A DNA stretch of 64,000 nucleotides from Rhodocyclaceae bacterium. Lineage in GTDB: Bacteria; Pseudomonadota; Gammaproteobacteria; Burkholderiales; Rhodocyclaceae. Positions within the stretch are counted from its first letter, which is position 1; each line of letters opens with the position of its first letter. A program made the translations under genes and the position numbers. The stretch lies in the NCBI GenBank assembly GCA_028714035.1, contig JAQTNA010000010.1, forward strand, positions 1 to 64,000, written 5' to 3'. Positions 51,753 to 60,318 of the stretch are shown here, piece after piece. The notes under the pieces were generated by a model. That model did no database searches, was not told where the DNA came from, and saw only the letters and a program-made list of their open reading frames with translations.

Positions 51753-53456
51753 ATGGCCACCGCTGACACCACTGCCGAAGAGAGCCCCCCGCCCACCGGC
51801 CTGGCGGCGAGCTTTCCCGCCCTTCAGAGGTTCAACCAGCTTCCGCCCCGGCAGAAGTGGGGCATGGTCGCGGCCATCGCCCTCACCATCGCCCTTCTCA
51901 TCGGCAGCTGGCTCTGGGGCCGACAACCGGAGTATTCGGTCCTCTTCAGCAACCTGTCCGACAAGGACGGCGGCGCCATCACCGCCGCCCTCACCCAGCA
52001 GCAGGTGCCGTACAAGTTTTCCCAGGGCGGCAGCGCCATCCTGGTGCCCCAGGACGTGGTGCATGACGTGCGCCTGCGCCTGGCCTCCCAGGGCCTGCCC
52101 AAGGGCGGGCTGGTCGGCTTCGAGCTGATGGAAAACGAGAAGCTGGGCATCAGCCAGTTTGCCGAACAGGTCAACTACCAGCGCGCCCTGGAAGGGGAAC
52201 TGGCCCGATCCATCCAGGCCCTGGCCGCGGTGGACGCCGCCCGGGTGCACCTGGCCATCCCCAAGCAATCCGGTTTCCTGAGGGACGAGCAGAAGCCCAC
52301 GGCCTCGGTCCTGGTCAACCTGCGCCCGGGCCGCACCCTGGAACTGCCCCAGGTCGCCGGCGTGGTGCACCTGGTGGCCTCCAGCGTGCCGGAACTGAAC
52401 CCCCTGAACGTCACGGTGATAGACCAGAACGGCAACATGCTGTCGCAAAAGGGCGACCCCCTGAGGAACGCCGGACTGGACCCGACCCAGCTCAAGTACG
52501 TGCAGGAAGTGGAGCGGAGCTACATCAAGCGCATCGAGAACATCCTCACCCCCGTGGTCGGCGCTTCCAACATCCGGGCCCAGGTGGTCGCCAACATGGA
52601 CTTCAGCCAGACGGAGCAGACGGCGGAAACCTTCCGTCCCAGCGCCGACCCGACCAAGCCCATCGTCCGCAGCCAGCAGGTGAGCGAATCCGCGTCGACC
52701 CAGGGCGGCGCGACCGGGGTTCCCGGCGCGCTCTCCAACCAGCCGCCGGCCCCCGCCACAGCCCCCATCACCGCGCCGGCCGTCTCCGGCGGCAGCGCCG
52801 CGGGCGCCCCCTTGAACACGAAGAAGGATGCCACCACCAATTACGAGCTGGACAAGACGGTGCAGCACGTCAAGCAGGCCGTGGGCAGCATCAAGCGCCT
52901 GTCGGTGGCGGTGGTGGTGAACCAGAAGAAGCAACCCCTGCCCGATGGCAAGACCAAGAACACGCCGCTCACCGAAGGCGAAATGAAGCAGATCAACGAC
53001 CTGGTCAAGGAGGCCATGGGCTTTGATGCGCAGCGAGGGGATAGCCTGAACGTCACCAACGTCTCCTTCACCCCGCCCGAGAAGGAAGTGCTGCCCGAGA
53101 CGCCGCTCTGGAAGGATCCGGAAACCCTGGCCCTGGCGAAGGACGCCGGACGCTGGCTGCTGGTGCTGGCCCTGGCCGGCTATCTGGTGTTCGGCGTGAT
53201 ACGCCCCATGGTGAAGAGCGTGACCCAGACCGAGGAAGAACGTAAGGCGGAAGAAGAAGGCGGCGCGGAGGGCGCGGAACGCCACGAGCCGGGCGAGGCG
53301 GGCGCGGAAGGCGAAGAGGGCGAGGCGGGCGAAGAACCCGGTGCGCCCGCGGACAGCTACCATCAGAAGCTGACCAGCGCCCGCGAGATGGCAAAGCAGA
53401 ATCCCAAGCTGGTGGCCAACGTGATCAAGGAATGGCTGGAGGGCGGCAATGGATGA
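51753..53456 (+). CDS. fliF: Flagellar MS-ring protein FliF
   Basis: 567 residues. Two membrane helices (about 34-52 and about 462-482), large periplasmic ring-building domains (VLFSNLSDKDGGAITAALTQ, EGELARSIQALAAVDAARVH, DKTVQHVKQAVGSIKRLSVA) and a C-terminal FliG-binding tail. The acidic Glu/Gly-rich insert (about 500-530) is longer than usual. First gene of fliFGHIJ; overlaps fliG by 8 bases. Confidence 0.97.
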   Translation: MATADTTAEESPPPTGLAASFPALQRFNQLPPRQKWGMVAAIALTIALLIGSWLWGRQPEYSVLFSNLSDKDGGAITAALTQQQVPYKFSQGGSAILVPQDVVHDVRLRLASQGLPKGGLVGFELMENEKLGISQFAEQVNYQRALEGELARSIQALAAVDAARVHLAIPKQSGFLRDEQKPTASVLVNLRPGRTLELPQVAGVVHLVASSVPELNPLNVTVIDQNGNMLSQKGDPLRNAGLDPTQLKYVQEVERSYIKRIENILTPVVGASNIRAQVVANMDFSQTEQTAETFRPSADPTKPIVRSQQVSESASTQGGATGVPGALSNQPPAPATAPITAPAVSGGSAAGAPLNTKKDATTNYELDKTVQHVKQAVGSIKRLSVAVVVNQKKQPLPDGKTKNTPLTEGEMKQINDLVKEAMGFDAQRGDSLNVTNVSFTPPEKEVLPETPLWKDPETLALAKDAGRWLLVLALAGYLVFGVIRPMVKSVTQTEEERKAEEEGGAEGAERHEPGEAGAEGEEGEAGEEPGAPADSYHQKLTSAREMAKQNPKLVANVIKEWLEGGNG

Positions 53457-54441
53457 TTCGGGCATCGAGAAGGGCGCCACCCTGCTGCTTTCCCTGGGTG
53501 AGGACGAGGCGGCGGAAGTGCTGCGCCACCTGGGACCGAGGGAAGTGCAGAAGTTGGGCTCGGCCATGGCGCAGTTCAAGGGCGCGCCTCGGGAAAAGGT
53601 GGAAGCCGTCCTGGACGAGTTGCTGGCAAAGACCGCCGGAGGCTCGCCCCTGGAGGCCGACGAGGCCGTGATTCGCGCCATGCTGACCAAGGCCCTGGGC
53701 GACGAGCGTGCCGCCAACCTGATCGGCCGCATCCTGCAGGGCGGCGACACGGCCGGCATCGAGGGGCTGAAATGGATGGACGCCCCCACCGTCGCCGACC
53801 TCATCAAGAACGAGCACCCGCAGATCATCGCCACCATCCTGGTGCACCTGGAACCCGACCACGCGGGCGCCATCCTCAAGTCCTTCACCGAGCGCCTGAG
53901 GAACGACGTGATCCTGCGCATCGCCACCCTGGACGGCGTGCAGCCGGTCGCGTTGAAGGAACTGAACGACACCCTGTCCCGGGTCATGGCCGGTGCCTCC
54001 AGCGTCAAGAAATCCACCGTGGGCGGCGTGCGCACCGCGGCGGAAATCCTCAATTTCGTCGGCAGCACCCAGGAGACGGAAATCCTGGACAACGTGCGGG
54101 AATACGATCCGGACCTGGCCCAGAAGATCATGGACGAGATGTTCGTGTTCGAGAACCTGATGGAGATAGACGACCGGGGCATCCAGACCCTGCTCCGGGA
54201 AATCCAGTCCGAGACCCTCATCCTGGCCTTGAAGGGCGCCCAGCAGGAAATGCGCGAAAAGATATTCAAGAACATGTCCCAGCGCGCCTCCGAAATGCTG
54301 CGGGAAGACCTGGAATCCCGCGGTCCCGTGCGACTGTCCGAAGTCGAGGCGGCGCAGAAGGAAATGCTCAAGGAAGCCCGCCGCCTCGCGGAAGAAGGCC
54401 AGCTCCAGCTCGGCGCCAAGGGCGAGGATCAGTTTGTGTGA
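53449..54441 (+). CDS. fliG: Flagellar motor switch protein FliG
   Basis: 330 residues, standard size. Seen: GIEKGATLLLSLGEDEAAEV, the EHPQIIATILVHL motif of the middle domain, and charged C-terminal helices (QKIMDEMFVFENLMEIDDRG, REIQSETLILALKGAQQEMR) that meet MotA. Overlaps fliF; a palindromic repeat separates it from fliH. Confidence 0.97.
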   Translation: MDDSGIEKGATLLLSLGEDEAAEVLRHLGPREVQKLGSAMAQFKGAPREKVEAVLDELLAKTAGGSPLEADEAVIRAMLTKALGDERAANLIGRILQGGDTAGIEGLKWMDAPTVADLIKNEHPQIIATILVHLEPDHAGAILKSFTERLRNDVILRIATLDGVQPVALKELNDTLSRVMAGASSVKKSTVGGVRTAAEILNFVGSTQETEILDNVREYDPDLAQKIMDEMFVFENLMEIDDRGIQTLLREIQSETLILALKGAQQEMREKIFKNMSQRASEMLREDLESRGPVRLSEVEAAQKEMLKEARRLAEEGQLQLGAKGEDQFV

Positions 54442-54442
54442 C

Positions 54443-54558
54443 AGTAGTCAGGTAACAGGGGTCAGGTAACAGATTGATTTCCGCGCTTCGCGCGCATTGA
54501 CAAACACCCACGAGTCCTCTGCCCATCCGTTACCTGTCCCCTGAAACCTGTAACCTGA
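54443..54558. repeat. GGTAACA inverted repeat between fliG and fliH
   Basis: Left arm GTAGTCAGGTAACAGGGGTC, right arm CCGTTACCTGTCCCCTGAAA and CCTGTAACCTGAC; centre CGCGCTTCGCGCGC. Same architecture as 9121-9210. It ends one base before the fliH ATG. Confidence 0.8.
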
Positions 54559-54559
54559 C

Positions 54560-55240
54560 ATGTCCATCCCAAAAGAAAAGATGACCGCTTGGCAGCGCTG
54601 GGAACTGGCGGACTTTTCCGAGAAGCCGGCGCCACCTGTCGTTGCGCCCCCGGCCCCCGTGGCCGAGGCGCCGCCTCCCGCGCCCGAGCCGGAACCACCC
54701 CAGCCGGAATACAAGCTGCCGACACTGGAGGAAATCGAGCAGATCCACCAGCAGGCACACAAGGACGGCTATGCCGCTGGATACGAGGAAGGCACGGCCC
54801 GGGTGCGCATGGAAGCCATGCGCCTCTCGTCCCTGAGCGAAAACCTGGATCAGGCCTTCGCCAACCTGGACAAGGACATCGCCGAGGAACTGCTGGCCCT
54901 CGCCCTGGAGATCGCGCGCCAGGTGATACGCCAGGACATCGCCGCCAAGCCGGAAGTCCTGCTCACCGTGATCAAGGAAGCCCTGCTGCAATTACCGCAC
55001 CAGCACGCCGCCATCTACCTGCACCCGGAAGACGCCAATCTGGTGAAGAACTACATCGGCGAACAATTGAGCCACGCCGGCCACCGCATCCTGGAGGAAC
55101 CGGGCCTGGAGCGGGGCGGCTGCCGCGTCGAGGCCGCCGGCAGCCAGATTGACGGCACGCTGGAGACCCGCTGGCGCCGGGTTCTGGAGAGTATCGGTCT
55201 GAAGGGCGAGTGGATCGAGCAGACGGAGGACGGCGCATGA
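54560..55240 (+). CDS. fliH: Flagellar assembly protein FliH
   Basis: 226 residues. A Pro/Ala-rich N-terminal part ([20 protein letters not shown]), the conserved [20 protein letters not shown] helix with GxxxG spacing, and an ATPase-regulating C-terminal domain ([20 protein letters not shown]). FliH controls FliI. ATGA-type overlap with fliI. Confidence 0.94.
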   Translation: MSIPKEKMTAWQRWELADFSEKPAPPVVAPPAPVAEAPPPAPEPEPPQPEYKLPTLEEIEQIHQQAHKDGYAAGYEEGTARVRMEAMRLSSLSENLDQAFANLDKDIAEELLALALEIARQVIRQDIAAKPEVLLTVIKEALLQLPHQHAAIYLHPEDANLVKNYIGEQLSHAGHRILEEPGLERGGCRVEAAGSQIDGTLETRWRRVLESIGLKGEWIEQTEDGA

Positions 55241-56655
55241 GCCGGATCCTGGACAACGTCCATGCCGAATCCTGGCGCGGTTTCCTGGAGGATTGCCGCC
55301 GGCTCGCCTCCGGCGCCGCTCCCTACCAGATGAGCGGCCGCCTCACACGCATCAACGGCCTGGTCATGGAAGCGGCGGGCCTCAAGCTTTCCCTGGGTGC
55401 CGGCTGCCGCATCGTCGCCCCCGGCGGCGCCATCGTCGAGGCCGAGGTGGTCGGCTTCTCCGGCGAAAAACTGTTCATGATGCCCACGGATGACGTCTAT
55501 GGTCTCGCCCCCGGCGCGTTGGTGTTGCCCATGGAAGGCGCCCAGCGCCGGCCTGTGGCCGGAAACCGCATGGAACCGCGACGCCGCGCCATGGACAGGG
55601 CCAAGCACGTGCCCGTGGGCTTCCCCCTCCTGGGCCGGGTCGTGGATGGCAATGGCCGCCCGCTGGACGGCCTGGGCCCGCTGGAAACCCAAAACACCCG
55701 ATCACTCCACAGCCGGGCCTTCAACCCCCTGCTGCGCGCACCGATAGAACGTTCCCTGGACGTGGGCATACGCGCCATCAATTCGCTCCTCACCGTGGGC
55801 CGCGGCCAGCGCCTGGGCCTGTTCGCCGGCTCGGGCGTGGGCAAGTCGGTGCTCCTGGGCATGATGGCTCGCTTCACCTCGGCGGAAATCATCGTGGTCG
55901 GCCTGATCGGCGAGCGGGGCCGGGAAGTGAAGGAGTTCATCGAGCAGATCCTGGGCGCGGAAGGCATGAAGCGCTCCGTGGTGGTGGCCGCCCCGGCGGA
56001 CACCAGCCCGCTCATGCGCCTCCAGGGCGCAGCCTACGCCACCACCGTCGCCGAGTATTTCAGGAACGAAGGCCGGCACGTGCTGCTCATCATGGACTCC
56101 CTCACGCGCTACGCCATGGCCCAGCGCGAGATCGCCCTGGCCATCGGCGAGCCGCCGGTGACCCGGGGCTACCCCCCTTCCGTCTTCGCCCGGCTGCCGC
56201 AACTGGTGGAACGGGCCGGCAACGGTCCGGAAGGCGGCGGCTCCATCACCGCCTTCTATACCGTGCTGACCGAAGGCGACGACCAGCAGGATCCGATCGC
56301 GGACGCCGCCCGCGCCATCCTGGATGGACACTTCGTCCTCAACCGCAACTTGGCGGATGCCGGCCACTATCCGGCGATTGACATCGAGCAGTCCATCTCC
56401 CGGGCCATGCACGGACTGATCAAGCCCACCCATCTGGACCTGGTACGCCGCTTCAAGCAGCTTTATTCCCGCTATCAGCGGTCCCGCGACCTCATCAGCG
56501 TGGGCGCCTACACCCCCGGCGGTGACCCGGTGCTGGACCAGGCCGTGCTCATGTATCCCAAGCTAGAGGCCCTGCTGCAACAGGGCATGAACGAACGCTC
56601 CAACTTCGAGGACAGCGTGCTCGCCCTGCACCGGCTGTTTGATCAGACACCGTGA
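55237..56655 (+). CDS. fliI: Flagellum-specific ATPase FliI
   Basis: 472 residues. Walker [21 protein letters not shown], Walker [41 protein letters not shown] and [14 protein letters not shown]. Drives export of flagellar proteins. Start ATG 55237 overlaps fliH. The stop is followed at once by a TCGAGAG repeat. Confidence 0.97.
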   Translation: MSRILDNVHAESWRGFLEDCRRLASGAAPYQMSGRLTRINGLVMEAAGLKLSLGAGCRIVAPGGAIVEAEVVGFSGEKLFMMPTDDVYGLAPGALVLPMEGAQRRPVAGNRMEPRRRAMDRAKHVPVGFPLLGRVVDGNGRPLDGLGPLETQNTRSLHSRAFNPLLRAPIERSLDVGIRAINSLLTVGRGQRLGLFAGSGVGKSVLLGMMARFTSAEIIVVGLIGERGREVKEFIEQILGAEGMKRSVVVAAPADTSPLMRLQGAAYATTVAEYFRNEGRHVLLIMDSLTRYAMAQREIALAIGEPPVTRGYPPSVFARLPQLVERAGNGPEGGGSITAFYTVLTEGDDQQDPIADAARAILDGHFVLNRNLADAGHYPAIDIEQSISRAMHGLIKPTHLDLVRRFKQLYSRYQRSRDLISVGAYTPGGDPVLDQAVLMYPKLEALLQQGMNERSNFEDSVLALHRLFDQTP

Positions 56656-56762
56656 ATAAGTCGAGAGTGGAGAGTCGAGAGTCGAGAGCGTTATCAGCGC
56701 GCCATAGGCGCGGAACCTTCCACTCTCGACTCTCGGCTCTCGACTCTCGACTCTCGACTAGA
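56656..56762. repeat. TCGAGAG inverted tandem repeat between fliI and fliJ
   Basis: Left arm TCGAGAGTGGAGAGTCGAGA and GTCGAGAGCG, centre GCGCGCCATAGGCGCGG, right arm CACTCTCGACTCTCGGCTCT followed by further CTCTCGA units. The frame of fliJ is open through the entire repeat back to a GTG overlapping the fliI stop. Confidence 0.85.
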
Positions 56763-56771
56763 TTTATAACC

Positions 56772-57224
56772 ATGACCAAGCCATCCCCCCTGCAAACCTT
56801 GATCGAGCTGACCCAGAACCGCATGGACGAGGCGGCGCGGACGCTCGGAAAGTTGCTGGCCAGCGAGCGGGCCGACGAGCAGAAGCTCGAACTGCTCATC
56901 AATTACCGCCAGGAGTATCACGGGCGTTTCCTCGCCGCGGCCCAGGAAGGACTGGGGCCGGAGGCCTGGCGCAACTATCAGGGATTCCTCGGCAAGCTGG
57001 ATGACGCCGTGGAACAGCAGACCCGCCTCGTCGCCCAGGCCAAGGAACGCAGTGTCGCCGGCCAGCAGGCGTGGATGGCTCAACGCACCAAGTCCAAGGC
57101 CTACGACACCCTGAACCGGCGCGCGGAATCACGGGAAGCGTTCAAGGAAGCCAAGCGAGAACAGAAGGCTTCGGACGAACACGCCGTCAAGAACTTCCTG
57201 GATCAGCACAAGAACCAGGATTAG
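56772..57224 (+). CDS. fliJ: Flagellar export chaperone FliJ
   Basis: 150 residues, an all-helical coiled coil: MTKPSPLQTLIELTQNRMDE, TLGKLLASERADEQKLELLI, and a charged C-terminal half (AESREAFKEAKREQKASDEH). FliJ is the central stalk of the FliHI ATPase. Start ATG 56772, right after the repeat. It is the last flagellar gene here; fliK and later genes do not follow. Confidence 0.9.
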   Translation: MTKPSPLQTLIELTQNRMDEAARTLGKLLASERADEQKLELLINYRQEYHGRFLAAAQEGLGPEAWRNYQGFLGKLDDAVEQQTRLVAQAKERSVAGQQAWMAQRTKSKAYDTLNRRAESREAFKEAKREQKASDEHAVKNFLDQHKNQD

Positions 57225-57316
57225 TCGGAATAGGCGCGGGAGCAGGCGGGGACTGGCGGCAGGCAGCGCCCGGCAGGGGCGGGACGGCTGTGCTAAACTT
57301 GCCCATCAGGAGAAAA

Positions 57317-57394
57317 ATGGTGGGGCGTATCCATCAGAGGACACGCCCCGAGATATCGGCCAGCGGGGGGTAATTCCGCCGAAACCGATATCTC
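57317..57394 (+). promoter_or_regulatory. Leader-peptide-like ORF with overlapping stem-loops
   Basis: An 18-codon ORF (MVGRIHQRTRPEISASGG, 57317-57373) with AGGAG before its ATG overlaps two strong stems: GGGGCGT/ACGCCCC (57322-57328 with 57343-57349) and a perfect 10-bp GAGATATCGG/CCGATATCTC (57350-57359 with 57385-57394), the latter enclosing a GCGG/CCGC hairpin. An extended -10-like TGCTAAACT lies about 25 bases before. It might be an attenuator, a riboswitch-like element or a small RNA. No known class was recognised. It lies between fliJ and the response regulator at 57613. Confidence 0.45.
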
Positions 57395-57499
57395 CCAGGA
57401 CCGTATAAAGGAGAACAGCAGAGCCAGTTTGGGGGGGCGGGCTTACTCCTTCCTTACACGGTGACCTGGAACCCAGGAAGTCCCGTAGCGACTCACGAC

Positions 57500-57546
57500 G
57501 CGCCTCTCGCCCGCCTGCGGGACAGAGGATGGGGGTGAGGGACAGC
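57500..57546. repeat. Degenerate copy of the GC-rich repeat core
   Basis: GCCTCTCGCCCGCCTGCGGG...GGGGGTGAGGGAC resembles the CCTCGCCCCGCTTGCGGGG...GGGTGAGGGG core of the elements at 5421-5640 and 25687-25849. The rest of 57395-57612 shows no gene. Confidence 0.5.
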
Positions 57547-57612
57547 GGACATGACTGCCATTCTTCCGGACGTTTAACCGAGTCAGGTCCGTTTCTGGAG
57601 CACCGCTTCCCT

Positions 57613-58302
57613 ATGCGCATTCTGCTTGCCGAAGACGATCCCATCATCGCCGATGGGCTGGTCCGTACCCTGAAGAAGGCAGGTCATGCAGTGGATCATG
57701 TGGACACCGGCACCGACGCCGACGCCGCCGTGTTCAGCCAGCCTTACGACCTCGTGATCCTGGATCTGGGCCTACCCAAGCTGCCCGGCATCGAAGTCTT
57801 GCGCCGGCTGCGGGGCCGCAAGTGCGCCGTGCCCGTGCTCATCCTCACCGCCCAGGATGGCGTGGAAGAGCGGGTACGCGGGCTGGACGCGGGCGCCGAC
57901 GACTACCTCACCAAGCCTTTCGCCCTGCCCGAACTCGAGGCGAGGGTGCGGGCGCTGTCCCGGCGCGGCAGCGGCAACGCCACGCGCATCGAACTGGGCA
58001 AGCTCATCTACGATCAGGCGGACCGCATGGCCAGCCTGAACGGCCAGATCATCGAGCTTTCGGCACGGGAACTGGGCCTCCTGGAAGTCCTGCTCCTGCG
58101 CGCCGGGCGCCTGGTGGGCAAGGAACAACTGGTGGAGCATCTGTGTTCCTGGGGCGAGGAAGTCAGCAACAACGCCATAGAGGTCTATGTTCACAGGCTA
58201 CGCAAGAAGCTGGAGCCGGGCGGCGTGAAGATCGCCACCGTGCGCGGCCTCGGTTACTGCCTGGAGAAGCCCGCATCAGTCGAGAGTCGAGAGCATGAGT
58301 GA
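57613..58302 (+). CDS. OmpR-family response regulator (TctD-like)
   Basis: 229 residues: receiver (D51 in LVILDLGLPKLPGIEVL, K in YLTKPFALPEL) and winged-helix domain (IELSARELGLLEVLLLRAGR, NAIEVYVHRLRKKLEPGGVK, VRGLGYCLEKP). The last nine residues (ASVESREHE) are encoded by a TCGAGAG repeat and replace the usual end of the family. Partner is the kinase downstream; with yjcH-actP it suggests control of organic-acid uptake. Confidence 0.93.
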   Translation: MRILLAEDDPIIADGLVRTLKKAGHAVDHVDTGTDADAAVFSQPYDLVILDLGLPKLPGIEVLRRLRGRKCAVPVLILTAQDGVEERVRGLDAGADDYLTKPFALPELEARVRALSRRGSGNATRIELGKLIYDQADRMASLNGQIIELSARELGLLEVLLLRAGRLVGKEQLVEHLCSWGEEVSNNAIEVYVHRLRKKLEPGGVKIATVRGLGYCLEKPASVESREHE

Positions 58303-58376
58303 GTCGAGAGCAATTCATGCGCGCGTTCCGCGCGGCAACTTTACTCTCCACTCCAGGCTCTCGACTCCCGACTGAA
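58276..58376. repeat. TCGAGAG inverted tandem repeat at the regulator-kinase junction
   Basis: Left arm AGTCGAGAGTCGAGAGCATG and GTCGAGAGC, centre GCGCGCGTTCCGCGCGGC, right arm CTCTCCACTCCAGGCTCTCG. It covers the 3' end of the response regulator gene and the region before the kinase. Confidence 0.85.
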
Positions 58377-58382
58377 TTGCCC

Positions 58383-59852
58383 GTGCTGATCAAACGCCCC
58401 CGTTCGCTGCTGCGGCCATCCGGCGAACTGAACTCCCTGTTCGGCGAAATCCTGGACTGGCTGCTGGCGCCCCTGCTGTTCCTCTGGCCCATCACCATCG
58501 TCGCTACCCACCACATCGCCAACAAGATCGCCGACGCGCCTTACGACAAGTCCCTGGCGGACAACGTCCGGGCCATCTCCCGACAGGTGCGCACGACGGA
58601 AGGACGGGTTCAACTCTATCTCCCCGCCCCTGCCCGCGCCCTGCTCCACGCCGACGAGGAAGACACCGTCTATTACCAGGTGCTCGGGCCGGGCGGCGAA
58701 CTGGTCTCCGGCGACAAGGATATCCCCAGGCCGGAAGCCTCTACCGGCACCGCCCCGGCGGACGTGCTGTTTCGCAACGACGAGATTCAGGGCGACGATG
58801 TGCGCATCGCCTGGCAATTCCTTCCTTCCGGACAAAAGGGCCGCTACATCGCCGTGCAGGTCGCGGAGACTCGCGCCAAGAGGGCGAGCCTGGCGCGGAA
58901 GATCGCCTCCGGAGTACTCCTGCCCCAGTTCGTCATCATTCCCCTGGCGGTGATCCTGGTCTATCTGGGCCTGGGGCGCGGCATCGCCCCCCTCAACCGG
59001 TTGAAACGCCTGATCGAGCGCCGCCGCCCCACCGACCTCGCGCCGATCAACGTGGAAGGCGTGCCGGACGAGGTGCGTCCCCTGATCATCGCCTTCAACG
59101 ACATGATGGCGCGCCTGGAGCAGACCCTGAACGCCCAGCAGCGCTTCATCGGCGACGCGGCGCACCAGATGCGCACCCCCCTGACCGGCCTCATGATGCA
59201 GGCGGAGGTCGCCCTCATGGAAAGCGACCCGGCCCAGGTACGCGCCTGCCTGGAGCGCATCGCCGCGAGCGCCCAGCGCGCCGCCCACCTCATCAACCAG
59301 CTCCTGGCCCTGGCCCGGGCTGAATCCAGCTTCGAGCAGATCCACAATGTGCAGAAAGTGGACCTGGAGCAGGTCGGGCTGGAAGTGGCCTCGGACCTGA
59401 CCCCCGCCGCCATGGCGCGCCACATAGACCTCGGCTACGAAGGCGTCGAGACGCCCCTGACCGTGGACGGCAACCCGCTGCTCCTGAAGGAAATGGCGAA
59501 GAACCTCCTGGACAACGCCATCAAGTACACGCCGCCCGGCGGCAAGGTGACGGTGCGCGTTCGCCATGGTGAAGACGGCGGCCCGATCCTGGAAGTGGAG
59601 GATAGCGGCATCGGCATCGCCGAGGAGGAGCGGGAAAGGGTATTCGAGCGCTTCTATCGGGTTCTGGGCAGCGGCGCGGAGGGCAGCGGCCTGGGGCTGG
59701 CCATCGTCAATGAGATCGCCGACCTGCATCAGGCGACCGTCACCCTCCTGCCCAACCCGGTCAGCCCGGGCACCGTGGCCCGGGTGAGCTTCCCGCCGCC
59801 CCGCCCCAACGGCAATCCTGCCGCCAGCACCGAACCACGGTTGCCCTCATAG
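58383..59852 (+). CDS. TctE-like sensor histidine kinase
   Basis: 489 residues from GTG 58383; a GTG at 58299 is open but would start with repeat-encoded residues. Domains: membrane helix, periplasmic 2CSK_N-type domain (about 40-165; NVRAISRQVRTTEGRVQLYL), membrane helix, HAMP-like region, H-box GDAAHQMRTPLTGLM (His at about 261), ATPase LLDNAIKYTPPGG, EDSGIGIAEEE and GSGLGLAIVNEIA. The 2CSK_N domain marks kinases for tricarboxylate-type transport. It precedes yjcH-actP by 157 bases. Confidence 0.93.
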   Translation: MLIKRPRSLLRPSGELNSLFGEILDWLLAPLLFLWPITIVATHHIANKIADAPYDKSLADNVRAISRQVRTTEGRVQLYLPAPARALLHADEEDTVYYQVLGPGGELVSGDKDIPRPEASTGTAPADVLFRNDEIQGDDVRIAWQFLPSGQKGRYIAVQVAETRAKRASLARKIASGVLLPQFVIIPLAVILVYLGLGRGIAPLNRLKRLIERRRPTDLAPINVEGVPDEVRPLIIAFNDMMARLEQTLNAQQRFIGDAAHQMRTPLTGLMMQAEVALMESDPAQVRACLERIAASAQRAAHLINQLLALARAESSFEQIHNVQKVDLEQVGLEVASDLTPAAMARHIDLGYEGVETPLTVDGNPLLLKEMAKNLLDNAIKYTPPGGKVTVRVRHGEDGGPILEVEDSGIGIAEEERERVFERFYRVLGSGAEGSGLGLAIVNEIADLHQATVTLLPNPVSPGTVARVSFPPPRPNGNPAASTEPRLPS

Positions 59853-59922
59853 GGGCACGACGGCACGCCCTAGCCGACTGGCCGCGCTTTCCGCCCCGGT
59901 CCGCCCTGCCCACGAGGCTGCG

Positions 59923-59981
59923 AGTAAGCCTTTAGTAAGAAACCCCGTCTATCCTGCACACTTACCTGAATCCGCAGGTAA
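59923..59981 (+). promoter_or_regulatory. yjcH-actP promoter with 11-bp direct repeats and a palindrome
   Basis: Two AGTAAG direct repeats (59923-59928 and 59934-59939) are exactly 11 bp apart, overlapping the -35 position of a TATCCT -10 box (59950-59955). This geometry is typical of OmpR/PhoB-family activator sites, so the adjacent regulator at 57613 is a good candidate. The perfect palindrome TTACCTGAATCCGCAGGTAA (59962-59981) lies near the expected transcript start. Confidence 0.6.
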
Positions 59982-60009
59982 TTTCGAATAAATCAGGAGG
60001 GACACTATC

Positions 60010-60318
60010 GTGCAAGACGATATGATTAAGAAAATCACTGACAGCCCGACATACCACAAGTTGGTAACGACGCGGTCGACCTATGCCTGGATCATGACCA
60101 TTCTGGTGATGGTCGCCTACTACGGCTTCATCCTGCTGGTGGCCTTCGACAAGGAGCTGCTGGCTTCCAAGATCGGCGCCGGCGTCACCAGCCTGGGCGT
60201 TCCCCTGGGCCTGGGGGTGATCGTGTTCACCATCCTCGTCACGAACATCTATGTCCGTCGCGCCAACAGCGAGTTCGACGACATGACCGCGCAAATCGTC
60301 AAGGAGGCCAAGCAATGA
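60010..60318 (+). CDS. yjcH: DUF485 small membrane protein, YjcH family
   Basis: 102 residues, two membrane helices: [20 protein letters not shown] and the motif [28 protein letters not shown], characteristic of YjcH/DUF485 proteins that accompany ActP-type symporters. Start GTG 60010 (an ATG at 60022 is possible) with AGGAGG ribosome site. ATGA overlap with actP. Confidence 0.95.
   Translation: MQDDMIKKITDSPTYHKLVTTRSTYAWIMTILVMVAYYGFILLVAFDKELLASKIGAGVTSLGVPLGLGVIVFTILVTNIYVRRANSEFDDMTAQIVKEAKQ

Noticed and set aside
51711-54419. 902-codon minus-strand frame opposite fliF and fliG
   Set aside because: Antisense shadow; the plus-strand genes are unambiguous.
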